64,000 nucleotides of DNA from Achromobacter aloeverae (GTDB lineage: Bacteria; Pseudomonadota; Gammaproteobacteria; Burkholderiales; Burkholderiaceae_B), in contig NZ_PYAL01000008.1 of assembly GCF_004121055.1 (NCBI RefSeq), positions 248,001 to 312,000 on the forward strand, given 5' to 3'. Shown piece by piece: positions 27,345 to 35,879 of this stretch. Under the pieces are notes generated by a model. The model did no database searches, was not told where the DNA came from, and saw nothing but the letters and a program-made list of their open reading frames with translations. The first letter of the stretch is position 1; each line of letters opens with the position of its first letter. The translations under genes were made by a program, and so were the position numbers.

Positions 27345-27440
27345 CACATATATATACATATATAGATAACCACGCCGGACCCGCGCGCCCGGCGCCTGAC
27401 AAGAACCCAGCATTTGCGCGCGGCCGCTCGCGGGCCGCGC
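27345..27440 (+). promoter_or_regulatory. AT-rich tract and 5'-leader hairpin upstream of the RNB gene
   Basis: A strikingly AT-rich stretch (about 27347-27368) contains ACATATATAGATA (27356-27368), identical to a string in the nrdA leader (11938-11950). It is followed by GCGCGGCC/GGCCGCGC (27418-27425 with 27433-27440), a stable hairpin 20 nt before the RNB start codon. Likely promoter region and structured 5' UTR. Confidence 0.45.
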
Positions 27441-27459
27441 TCTCAGACAGACCCTCACC

Positions 27460-29364
27460 ATGCACGTGTTTTACGAAGACGACGGCGCTTTCAAAGCCGG
27501 CCGCATCCTGTCCGAAACGGACGCCAGCCTTCAGGTCGAAGCCGACTCCGGCAAGCGCAGCAAGATCAAGCGGGCCAACACGCTGTTCACCTTCGACAAG
27601 CCGGAGCCCACCGAGCTGCTGCGCCAGGCCGAGACGGCGGCCGCCGACATCGACCTCCAGTTCCTGTGGGAATGCGCGCCGCAGGAAGAGTTCGACACGC
27701 CCGCGCTGGCGGCCGACTACTACGGCCACGCGCCCTCGCCCGTGGAACAGGCGGCCCTGTTGATCCGCCTGCACGGCGCGCCGGCGTACTTCCACCGGCG
27801 CGGCAAGGGGCGCTACCGCCCGGCGCCGCCCGACATCCTGGCCGCTGCCCTGGCGGCCATCGAGAAGAAACGCTTGCAGGCCGAACAGCAAGCGCACTGG
27901 GTTGACGACATGGCCGCGGGCAAGCTGCCGGACGAAATCCGCGAGGCCGCCGAAAGCCTGTTGATCCGGCCCGACAAGAACAGCCAGCAATGGAAGGCGC
28001 TGGACGCGGCTTGCGCCCGCCTGCAGAAGACGCCCGACCGCCTGCTGCTGGAGCTGGGCGCGTGGCCCCACGCGCTGGCCCTGCACCTGCGCCGCTTCCT
28101 GGCCGTCAATTTCCCGCGCGGCACGGGCTTTCCCGACGTTGTCGTCCCTGCGCTGGACCGCGAACTGCCGCTGGCCGACGCGGAAATCTATTCGGTCGAC
28201 GACGTCACCACCACGGAGATCGACGATGCGCTGTCGGTCACCGAGCTGAAAGACGGCCTGGTCCGCGTCGGCGTGCACGTGGCCGCCCCGGGCCTGACCG
28301 TGACGCGGGGCAGCGAACTCGACGCCCTGGCGCGCGCGCGCCTGTCCACCGTCTACATGCCCGGCGACAAGATTCCCATGCAGCCGGACGCCGTCATCCA
28401 GGCGTTTTCGCTGGATGCCGGGCGCGAAGTCCCCGCGCTGTCGCTGTACGCGACGATCAATCCGTCGACCGGCGAGGTCGTCGAGTCGAACAGCCGCGTC
28501 GAACGCATCGTGGTGCGCGAGAACCTTCGCCACAACATGCTGGATGGCGAAATCACCGAAGCCGCCCTGGCCGATCCGCAAGCGCCCCTGCCCTATGCAC
28601 ATTGGCTGCGCCCGCTGTGGCGCACGGCGCTGGCGCTGAGCGCCCGCCGCGAGGAAGTCCGCGGCAAGCCGGAAAACAACAGCCGCGTCGAGTACAGCTT
28701 CTACCTGGACGGCCCGGCCGACGATCCGGATACCCCGGTACGCCTGGTGCCGCGCCAGCGTAACGCGCCACTGGACCGCATGGTGGCGGAATTCATGATC
28801 CTGGCCAACAACCTGTGGGGCGCCTTGCTGGCCCAGCACGGGGTGCCGGGCATCTACCGCTCGCAACAGGCGGGGCGCGTGCGCATGAGCACCCAGCCGT
28901 TGCCGCACGAAGCGATCGGCGTGCCGCAATATGCGTGGAGCACCTCGCCGCTGCGCCGCTATGTGGACCTGGTCAACCAATGGCAGCTCATCGCCGCGGT
29001 CGACAATGGCGTCTCGGCGCGCCTGGTTGCGCCCTTCAAGCCCAAGGACGCGGACCTGTTCGCCATCATCGGCGCCTTCGACGCCCAGTACGCCACCTGG
29101 GCGGATTTCCAGAATTCGATGGAACGCTACTGGTGCCTGCGCTGGCTCAAGCAGCACAATGTCACCCGCACCACGGCCAGCGTGCTGCGCGATGACCTGG
29201 TGCGCCTGAACAACGCCCCGCTGGTGGTGCGCGTGGGCAACCTGCCGGCCCTGGAGCGCGGCGCGCAAGTGACCATCGACATTCTTGGCGCCGACGAACT
29301 GGCGCTGGAAGCCGAGTGCCGCTACGTTGGCGTAGCGGCGCCGCCGGACGAAGCGGCGGCCTGA
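27460..29364 (+). CDS. RNB-domain (RNase II/R family) exoribonuclease
   Basis: 634-residue 3'-5' exoribonuclease homologue. The catalytic RNB domain (about 225-560) holds the metal cluster in SVDDVTTTEIDDALS: Asp247, Glu253, Asp255 and Asp256 line up with the four aspartates of E. coli RNase II, with Glu replacing the second; this TTEIDD form is usual in the cyanobacterial/organellar branch. The YAWSTSPLRRYVDLVNQ motif near 530 is the RNA-anchoring region. N- and C-terminal OB-fold domains are short, and there is no Lys-rich tail of RNase R. RNase R/VacB-type annotation would be less accurate. Confidence 0.9.
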   Translation: MHVFYEDDGAFKAGRILSETDASLQVEADSGKRSKIKRANTLFTFDKPEPTELLRQAETAAADIDLQFLWECAPQEEFDTPALAADYYGHAPSPVEQAALLIRLHGAPAYFHRRGKGRYRPAPPDILAAALAAIEKKRLQAEQQAHWVDDMAAGKLPDEIREAAESLLIRPDKNSQQWKALDAACARLQKTPDRLLLELGAWPHALALHLRRFLAVNFPRGTGFPDVVVPALDRELPLADAEIYSVDDVTTTEIDDALSVTELKDGLVRVGVHVAAPGLTVTRGSELDALARARLSTVYMPGDKIPMQPDAVIQAFSLDAGREVPALSLYATINPSTGEVVESNSRVERIVVRENLRHNMLDGEITEAALADPQAPLPYAHWLRPLWRTALALSARREEVRGKPENNSRVEYSFYLDGPADDPDTPVRLVPRQRNAPLDRMVAEFMILANNLWGALLAQHGVPGIYRSQQAGRVRMSTQPLPHEAIGVPQYAWSTSPLRRYVDLVNQWQLIAAVDNGVSARLVAPFKPKDADLFAIIGAFDAQYATWADFQNSMERYWCLRWLKQHNVTRTTASVLRDDLVRLNNAPLVVRVGNLPALERGAQVTIDILGADELALEAECRYVGVAAPPDEAAA

Positions 29365-29488
29365 GCCTGGGTGGATCGCGCATCCGCCGGTACGCTATCA
29401 TCGATGCGTCCGGCGCGATGCCGCCGGCAGGACGAAGACAAGCAAAAGAACGCGGGCGCGCCGCGGCGCCGACGGGGAGGGGATATCC

Positions 29489-30166
29489 ATGCGCATTCTG
29501 CTCGTCGAAGACAATCTCGACCTGGGCGATGCGGTCGAAAGCAAACTGCGCAATGCGGGACACAGCGTCCAGTGGGTGCGCGATGGCGAGACCGCCTTGC
29601 AATGGGCCCGTCATGAAACCTGGGACGCATTGGTCCTGGACATCATGCTGCCTGGCAAGAGCGGTTTCGACGTCATCCGCGAACTGCGCGGCAACGGCCT
29701 GGAAGCGCCCGTGCTGGTGGTCACGGCGCGCTCCGAGATCGAGGACAAGATCGACATGCTGGACCTGGGCGCCGACGACTACCTGGTCAAGCCCTTCGAC
29801 CTGCGCGAGCTGGAAGCCCGCCTGCGCGCCCTGATGCGTCGGCCCGCCGGCCGCACCACCAGCCTGGCCACCTACGGCAACCTGGCCCTGGACCTGGCCG
29901 GCCGCACCGCACTCATGAACGGCATGCCGCTGGACCTTGGACGGCGCGAATTCCGCCTGCTGGAGATCCTGCTCAGCCGCCAGGGCAGCACCGTGGCAAA
30001 GGAAAGGCTGATGAGCCAGCTGTTCGACCTGGACGACGTTTCGCTGAACGCCCTGGAACTGCTGATCTCGCGCCTGCGCAAGAAGCTGGCGGCGTCATCG
30101 GTCGATATCGTCACGGTGCGCGGCGTGGGCTACCAGGCGCGTATCAGCGAGAGCGTCGCAACTTGA
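29489..30166 (+). CDS. OmpR/PhoB-family response regulator
   Basis: 225-residue two-component regulator. Receiver residues 1-~118 have the acidic pair EDN (7-9), phospho-acceptor Asp51 in VLDIMLPG and the conserved Lys in DDYLVKPFD. A winged-helix DNA-binding domain follows (~128-222, with LGRREFRLLEILLSRQG and ELLISRLRKKL). It resembles TctD-type regulators, matching the 2CSK_N sensor type of the neighbouring kinase. Its TGA overlaps the TTG start of the kinase, so the pair is co-translated. It presumably controls the transporter genes that follow at 32.9 kb. Confidence 0.93.
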   Translation: MRILLVEDNLDLGDAVESKLRNAGHSVQWVRDGETALQWARHETWDALVLDIMLPGKSGFDVIRELRGNGLEAPVLVVTARSEIEDKIDMLDLGADDYLVKPFDLRELEARLRALMRRPAGRTTSLATYGNLALDLAGRTALMNGMPLDLGRREFRLLEILLSRQGSTVAKERLMSQLFDLDDVSLNALELLISRLRKKLAASSVDIVTVRGVGYQARISESVAT

Positions 30167-32712
30167 TCGCGGCGCGCGATTCCGAGCCCCGGTTTTCCAT
30201 ATTCGGGCGTATTTTCGGGGCGGGTCTCCTGCTGCTGGGCTGCACCGCCATCGGCCTGGCACTGTTCCTGCACCACGATGCGCGCCGCGCCGCGGACCGG
30301 GCTTTCGACCGTCTTCTGGCCGCTTCCGCGCTGACCATCGCGGGCTCGGTACGCATCGCCGAAGACGGCATCGAGGTCGAACCGCCTCATGCCGCGCTGG
30401 CCATGCTGTCCGGCATGGACCGCGTTTTCTACACGGCGCGCGGCCCGGACGGCAAGGCGATCACCGGCTATGACGACCTGGCGTGGGCCTTGCCGCCCGC
30501 CAGGTCGGCCGCTCCCAGGTTCGACGATATCGACTATCGCGACGAACCCGTGCGCGTCGCGACGGTGGGCCGTTTGGTGAGCGCGGGCCCGCATGCGGGC
30601 TGGGTCACCATACGCGTGGCCGAAACCCGTGACGCGCGCAATGCCTTGACCTCGGAGATCTGGCGGCGCGGCGTCACGCCGCTGCTGGTGATCGCGCCGC
30701 TGGCGCTGGCCTTGCTATGGTTCGGCCTGCGCCGCGCGTTCGCGCCCCTGGCCGCGATGGAACAGGAACTGAGCCGCCGCGAGCCCGACGACCTGCGGCC
30801 CCTGGACATGCCCGCGCCGCGCGAGGTGACGCGCCTGGCGCAAGCGCTGAACGGCGTCATGCCGCGCCTGGAAAATGCCATGCGCAACATCAATACCCTG
30901 GTGGCGGACGCCGCGCACCAGGTCCGCACGCCGTTGGCGTCGCTGCGCGCGCAGGCCGAGGTTGCGATGGAAGAAACGGATCCGCAACGCCTGCACGAGC
31001 GGGTGACGCGCATACACCAGAACGCCACGCTCGCCAGCCAGCTGGTGAGCCAGCTGTTGATGGACGCGACGATCACCCACCGCCTGGGCATGCGCGGCAC
31101 CGCCAGCGTCGGCATCGCCGAAATCGTCAATGACACGCGCAACCATATCGGGCCGCTGGAAGCCGCGCGGCTGCGCATCTTCATCGCACCCGAAGTGCGG
31201 CGCGCCCGCGTTACCGGCGATCGCGTGGCCCTGCGCGAGATGCTGCGCAATCTCGTCGACAACGCCTTGCGCTATGCCCCGGAAGGCCCCATCGAACTGC
31301 GTGTCACGCCCGTGTCGGCCCTGCGCGTGGCCATCACCGTCAACGACCACGGTCCGGGCATCCCGGATGACGAGATCGAGCGGGTCCAGGAGCGCTTCCA
31401 ACGCGGCAGCAGCGGCGCGCAACAACCGGGGTCCGGCCTTGGGTTGGCCATCGTACGCATGGTGGCGCAAGCGCACGGCGGCTCGCTGTGGCTGCAAAAC
31501 CGCCCGGGCGGCGGCCTCGCGGCCAAGGTGATCCTGCCGCGCATCAAGCCGACCTACCGGAAATCGGCGGCCGTGCTGGCCGCCGTCATGACGGGGCTGC
31601 TGTCCGCCGTTTCGGCGCCTTCCCCCGCGCAAGCCGAGGACTGCGCCACGGAACCCACCACCACGCACTATCCCACGCCCACCCAGGGCGATCCGCTGCT
31701 GACCATCGCGGGCACCACGGACACGGCCACGATGAGCGGCCTGATACTTTCCTTCCAGAACGCGAACCCGGGCGTCGCCGTCAACTACCTGGAGATGGGC
31801 AGCAGCGCCCTTTATGAAGCCGCGTCCTCGGGACGCCTGCCCGATGTGGATGTCCTGATGAGCCCGGCGACCGACCTGCAGGTACGACTCGCCAACGACG
31901 GCTATGCATTGCGCTACGACACGCCGCGCACGGCGGGCATGCCGGATTGGGCGACATGGCGCAATGAAGTGTTCGGCTTTACCCTGGAGCCGGTGGTGAT
32001 GGTCTACAACCCGCGCCGCTATACCGACGCCACGGCGCCGCGGTCGCACCAGGCGCTGCTGCGCCTGCTCGAGAGCGAGGGCGCGGCCTTGCATGGCCGC
32101 GTCGGCACCTACGACCTGACGCGCAGCAGCGTGGGCTACCTGCTGGCGGAACAGGACGAGCAGGTCTCGTCCGACTTCTGGGGCCTGGCCGACGCACTGG
32201 GCCGCGCGGGCGTTCGCCGCGTCGCCTGCGGCCGGGAGATCCTGGACGCCATCGAGCGCGACGACCTGGACCTGGGCTACAACGTGCTGGGCTCGCAAGC
32301 GCTGGCACGGCAGGCCGACGGCGGGCATATCGGCGTGATCTACCCGCACGACTATGAACTGGTGCTGACGCGTTCCGTGCTGATCGCGCGCCACACCCGC
32401 CAGCCCGCGCTGGCCCGTGCGCTGGTGGACTGGCTGCTGTCGCCGGCGGGACAGGCCGCCGCCGCCAGCAAGGCGGGACTGGGATCGCTCATCGCGGGCA
32501 CGCCCGGTCCGTGGACGGCCGACGCCGTGCTGACCCACTCGCCGGGCGTCGTGCAGCCGGTGGCGATGGGGCCGGGCCTGCTGACCGGCCTGGACCGCCA
32601 GCGCCACGCGCGCTTCATCCGCAACTGGGTCCGCCTGGTGGGCGAGACGCCGCCCGGGGACGAACCGGCGCCACGCGCACCGGCCAGGGCGGCAACGGGA
32701 ACCGCCGAGTAG
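30163..32712 (+). CDS. Sensor histidine kinase fused to a C-terminal FbpA/AfuA-type solute-binding domain
   Basis: 849 residues in one uninterrupted frame. TM1 (~16-36), a periplasmic 2CSK_N-like sensor (~37-168), TM2 (~171-189), HAMP-like linker, HisKA with His252 in ADAAHQVRTPLASL, and HATPase with N-box Asn367, DHGPGIP (395-401) and GSGLGLAI (423-430). After the kinase a segment KPTYRKSAAV-L-AAVMTGLLSAV ending SPAQA (462-491) reads like a signal peptide or third TM, then residues ~511-780 are a solute-binding domain homologous to the free binding protein encoded next (shared GYNxLGS and xIYPxDYxLVLxR motifs). The last domain would be periplasmic. TTG start overlaps the regulator stop. GTG (codon 471) or ATG (codon 476) could start a separate product, but neither has a clear ribosome site. 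Confidence 0.9.
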   Translation: MIAARDSEPRFSIFGRIFGAGLLLLGCTAIGLALFLHHDARRAADRAFDRLLAASALTIAGSVRIAEDGIEVEPPHAALAMLSGMDRVFYTARGPDGKAITGYDDLAWALPPARSAAPRFDDIDYRDEPVRVATVGRLVSAGPHAGWVTIRVAETRDARNALTSEIWRRGVTPLLVIAPLALALLWFGLRRAFAPLAAMEQELSRREPDDLRPLDMPAPREVTRLAQALNGVMPRLENAMRNINTLVADAAHQVRTPLASLRAQAEVAMEETDPQRLHERVTRIHQNATLASQLVSQLLMDATITHRLGMRGTASVGIAEIVNDTRNHIGPLEAARLRIFIAPEVRRARVTGDRVALREMLRNLVDNALRYAPEGPIELRVTPVSALRVAITVNDHGPGIPDDEIERVQERFQRGSSGAQQPGSGLGLAIVRMVAQAHGGSLWLQNRPGGGLAAKVILPRIKPTYRKSAAVLAAVMTGLLSAVSAPSPAQAEDCATEPTTTHYPTPTQGDPLLTIAGTTDTATMSGLILSFQNANPGVAVNYLEMGSSALYEAASSGRLPDVDVLMSPATDLQVRLANDGYALRYDTPRTAGMPDWATWRNEVFGFTLEPVVMVYNPRRYTDATAPRSHQALLRLLESEGAALHGRVGTYDLTRSSVGYLLAEQDEQVSSDFWGLADALGRAGVRRVACGREILDAIERDDLDLGYNVLGSQALARQADGGHIGVIYPHDYELVLTRSVLIARHTRQPALARALVDWLLSPAGQAAAASKAGLGSLIAGTPGPWTADAVLTHSPGVVQPVAMGPGLLTGLDRQRHARFIRNWVRLVGETPPGDEPAPRAPARAATGTAE

Positions 32713-32744
32713 GACCACGGGGACCGGTAGGCAAGGCAGGGCAA

Positions 32745-32779
32745 CTGTTATCTGTCATCCCGGGACAGGGCCATGACAG
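32745..32779. promoter_or_regulatory. Candidate operator upstream of the transporter binding-protein gene
   Basis: Tandem 7-mers CTGTTAT (32745-32751) and CTGTCAT (32752-32758), with the inverted copy ATGACAG at 32773-32779. Direct repeats of this kind suit an OmpR-family regulator, and the position, about 85-120 nt upstream of the binding-protein start, suits promoter control by the adjacent response regulator (inference). Confidence 0.45.
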
Positions 32780-32863
32780 GACGACGACAGTATTGCAAAC
32801 CTAAGATGCCGCCAGACGACCCGAACCGTCGCCTCGAACAATTCCAATACCGGAGAGACAGTC

Positions 32864-33958
32864 ATGCTTGCCCAGTCCCGCCTCGCGGCCGCCTGCGCCG
32901 CCGCCTTTGCCCTTGCCTCCGCCAGCGCCCTGGCCCAGGTGCCCGCCGGCTACCCCGCCGACTATCAAAAGATCATCGACGGCGCCAAGAAGGAAGGCAC
33001 CGTGGTGATCTACTCGACCACCGACACCAAGGCCGCCGGCCCCATCATCAAGGGCTTCGAAGCCGCCTACCCCGGCGTCAAGGTCGAATACAACGACATG
33101 AACAGCACCGAGCTGTACAACCGCTTCATCAGCGAACAGGCAGCGGGCGGCAACAGCGGCGACGTGGTGTGGAGCTCGTCGATGGACTCGGCCCTGAAGC
33201 TGGCGACCGACTATGCTCTGCAGTACAAGTCGCCGGAAGCCGGCAAGCTGCCGTCCTGGGCCGTGTGGAAGGATTCCGCCTACGGCACGACGTACGAGCC
33301 GGCGGTCTTCATCTACAACAAGCGCCTGATCGCCCAGGCCGACGTGCCCAGCACCCACGCCGCGTTGGCCAAGCTGGTCTCGTCCCAGACTGACAAGTTC
33401 AAGAACAAGGTCACCACCTACGACATCGAAAAGTCCGCCGTGGGCTTCATGCTGGCGGTCCAGGACAAGGCCAACGACAGCAAGTATTTCGACACGCTGC
33501 GCGAAACCGCCAAGGGTGGCCTGGTGGTCCAGTCCTCGACCGGCACCATGATGGAGCGCGTATCCTCGGGCGAGAACCTGATCGGCTACAACATTCTCGG
33601 CTCCTATGCCGAGGCGCGCGCCAAGACCGATTCCTCCATCGGCATCGTCTACCCCACCGACTACACCCTGGTGCTGTCGCGCGTGTCCTTCATCGCCAAG
33701 AAGTCCAAGCATCGCAACGCCGCCAAGCTGTGGCAGGACTTCCTGCTGTCGCAGAAGGGCCAGGACATCGTCGCCAACCAGGCCGACATGGCGTCCATCC
33801 GCGACGACATCCCGGGCGACAACGACGTCGACGGCATGACCAAGAAGCTGGGCAACGCGCTCAAGCCCATCCCGGTCAACGAAACCCTGCTCGACTACCT
33901 CGAGCAGAAGAAGCGCCTGGAGTTCATCAAGGACTGGCGCGCCGCGGCCGGCAAGTAA
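32864..33958 (+). CDS. Periplasmic ABC substrate-binding protein, FbpA/AfuA family
   Basis: 364 residues with a Sec signal peptide (MLAQSRLAAACAAAFALASASALA, cleavage after Ala24). The type II binding fold is recognised by EGTVVIYSTTDT (45-55), VTTYDIEKSAVGF (183-195) and GYNILGSYAEAR (241-252). The paired tyrosines that bind Fe3+ in FbpA are not seen at the corresponding C-terminal-lobe position, so the ligand may be an anionic organic compound such as a sugar phosphate (AfuA) or phosphonate rather than iron. Preceded by GGAGAG. It heads a binding protein-permease-ATPase operon and is homologous to the C-terminal domain of the upstream kinase. Confidence 0.9.
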   Translation: MLAQSRLAAACAAAFALASASALAQVPAGYPADYQKIIDGAKKEGTVVIYSTTDTKAAGPIIKGFEAAYPGVKVEYNDMNSTELYNRFISEQAAGGNSGDVVWSSSMDSALKLATDYALQYKSPEAGKLPSWAVWKDSAYGTTYEPAVFIYNKRLIAQADVPSTHAALAKLVSSQTDKFKNKVTTYDIEKSAVGFMLAVQDKANDSKYFDTLRETAKGGLVVQSSTGTMMERVSSGENLIGYNILGSYAEARAKTDSSIGIVYPTDYTLVLSRVSFIAKKSKHRNAAKLWQDFLLSQKGQDIVANQADMASIRDDIPGDNDVDGMTKKLGNALKPIPVNETLLDYLEQKKRLEFIKDWRAAAGK

Positions 33959-34004
33959 CCGGTAGCGAAGCGGCGGGACTGGCCGGCGACGCCGCCAGCC
34001 CGTC

Positions 34005-34059
34005 CCTGCCCGCGGATTGCGCGGGCAGGCCGCGAGCCCGGGCCGTCCTGGCAGGACGG
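34005..34059 (+). repeat. Tandem hairpins between binding-protein and permease genes
   Basis: Two perfect stems: CCTGCCCGCG (34005-34014) with 34020-34029, and CCGTCCT (34043-34049) with 34053-34059. No U-runs. Placed in the 148-nt gap inside the operon, they fit the common pattern of 3'-end stabilising structures that let binding protein exceed permease (inference). Confidence 0.6.
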
Positions 34060-34106
34060 TCCGCCGGATGACAGGTCCTCGCCGGCCTTTTCTCAGGATT
34101 TCCACC

Positions 34107-35879
34107 ATGCAGTCATTGCGCTCCAAATGGCAGTCACTGCCGCGCGGCGTAACGGTAACGATCACCGCGCTGGCCATCTACGTGCCGCTGTCGCTGATCA
34201 TCTACCAGAGCTTTCTGTCGGCGCCGTTCTTCATGCCGTCCAAGACCGTCAGCCTGGACGCCTTTCGCTTCATCTTCGACGACCCCGATTTCTACAAGGC
34301 CCTGATCAGCGGCCTTGTCCTGGCGTTCGGCCTGTTCATCATCGCCGTGCCGCTGGGCGGCATGCTGGCCTTCCTGATGATACGCACCGACCTGCCGGGA
34401 CGCCGCTGGATCGAGCCCTTGATCCTGGTCCCCGTGTTCGTCTCGCCCATGGTGCTCGGCTTCGGCTACGTGGTGGCCGCGGGCCCGGTGGGCTTCTTCT
34501 CGAAATGGACGCAGGACCTGCTGGGTTTCGTGCCGTGGAATATCTATTCCATGACCAGCATCGTCATCATCGCCGGCCTGACCCACGTGCCGCACGCCTA
34601 CCTCTACATCTCCTCCGCCCTGCGCAGCATGGGTTCGGACGTGGAGGAAGCCGCCCGCATCACGGGCGCGTCCCCGCTGCGCGTGATGATGTCCGTCAGC
34701 CTGCCCATGGTGCGGCCGGCGCTGCTCTACGCCAGCGTGCTGCTGTTCTTCCTGGGCCTGGAAGTCTTCGGCCTGGTGCTGGTGCTGGGCGACCCGGAAG
34801 GCAACCTGGTGCTGGCGACCTATCTGTACAAGCTGACCAACAAGCTGGGGGTGCCCTCGTACCACCTCATGGCGGCGGTGACGGTCGTTCTGATCTGCAT
34901 GACCATTCCCCTGGTCGCCCTGCAACGCCGCCTGATGCGCACCGCCAACCGCTTCGTCACGATGAAGGGCAAGGCCTCGCGCGCGCGGCCGCTGCCGCTG
35001 GGCAAGTGGCGCTGGGCGGCGGGCGCCGTGGTGGCCGCATGGCTGCTGGTGACGGTCGTCGTGCCGCTGGTGGGCGTGCTGCTGCGCGCGTTCGTGTCCA
35101 ACTGGGGCATGGGCGTCAGGCTGGTGGACGTGCTGTCGCTCGAAGCGTTCCGCGCCGTGTTCGCCTCGCCCAACCTCATACGCGCCATCGTCAATTCGGT
35201 GGCGATCGGCGTGATCGGCGGCGCGCTGGCGGTGATTTGCTATGGCTTCATCGGCCTGGCCATGCACCGGCGCCAGGACGGCGTCACCCGCTTTCTCGAC
35301 TACAGCGTGCTGGTGCCGCGGGCCGTGCCCGGCCTGCTTGCCGGCCTGGCCTTCCTGTGGGTGTTCCTGTTCGTGCCGCTCTGGCTGGACAACGCCCTGG
35401 ACGAAGGCGGCGTCCTGTCGGCCCTGCCTTATGCCGAATGGCTGCGCGAAAACCTGGTCGAATGGCTACGCGGCGTCCGCAGCACCATCTTCAGCGTCTG
35501 GGTGGCCTACACCGTCGTCTGGATGGCCTATGGCCTGCGGCTGATCTCCTCGACCCTGCTGCAGGTCGGCCCGGAACTGGAAGAAGCGGCGCGCAGCTCG
35601 GGCGCCCGGCGCGGCCAGGTCACGCGGCACGTCACGGTGCCGCTGGCGCGGCACGGCCTGGTCGGCGCATGGCTGCTGATGTTCCTGATTTTCGAGCGCG
35701 AATACTCCACCGGCGTCTACCTGCTGTCGCCGGGCACGGAGACCATAGGATCGATGCTGGTGTCGCTGTGGGCGACCGGCGCCATCGATATCGTGGCCGC
35801 GCTGTCCTTCATCAATATCGTACTGGTCGTCCTCGGCCTGGGCATCGCCCTGCGATTCGGAGTGAAACTTCATGATTGA
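34107..35879 (+). CDS. ABC transporter permease, fused two-unit FbpB/AfuB type
   Basis: 590-residue inner-membrane protein with about twelve transmembrane helices arranged as two homologous permease units, as in FbpB, AfuB and PhnU-like proteins, so it serves as the whole channel. Each half has an EAA coupling loop: EEAARITGASPLR around residue 180 and EEAARSSGARRGQ around 490. Start ATG 34107 (MQSLRSKW) follows AGGAT; an earlier in-frame start at 34017 falls in the hairpin region and is less likely. The last 8 nt overlap the ATPase gene (ATGATTGA). Confidence 0.92.
   Translation: MQSLRSKWQSLPRGVTVTITALAIYVPLSLIIYQSFLSAPFFMPSKTVSLDAFRFIFDDPDFYKALISGLVLAFGLFIIAVPLGGMLAFLMIRTDLPGRRWIEPLILVPVFVSPMVLGFGYVVAAGPVGFFSKWTQDLLGFVPWNIYSMTSIVIIAGLTHVPHAYLYISSALRSMGSDVEEAARITGASPLRVMMSVSLPMVRPALLYASVLLFFLGLEVFGLVLVLGDPEGNLVLATYLYKLTNKLGVPSYHLMAAVTVVLICMTIPLVALQRRLMRTANRFVTMKGKASRARPLPLGKWRWAAGAVVAAWLLVTVVVPLVGVLLRAFVSNWGMGVRLVDVLSLEAFRAVFASPNLIRAIVNSVAIGVIGGALAVICYGFIGLAMHRRQDGVTRFLDYSVLVPRAVPGLLAGLAFLWVFLFVPLWLDNALDEGGVLSALPYAEWLRENLVEWLRGVRSTIFSVWVAYTVVWMAYGLRLISSTLLQVGPELEEAARSSGARRGQVTRHVTVPLARHGLVGAWLLMFLIFEREYSTGVYLLSPGTETIGSMLVSLWATGAIDIVAALSFINIVLVVLGLGIALRFGVKLHD

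Noticed and set aside
31573..31590. Separate start for the binding domain of the kinase fusion (GTG at 31573 or ATG at 31588).
   Set aside because: Both are in the same frame as the kinase with no intervening stop, neither has a clear ribosome site, and starting there would drop the RK residues that make the segment signal-like. Left as an alternative in the feature, not as a gene.
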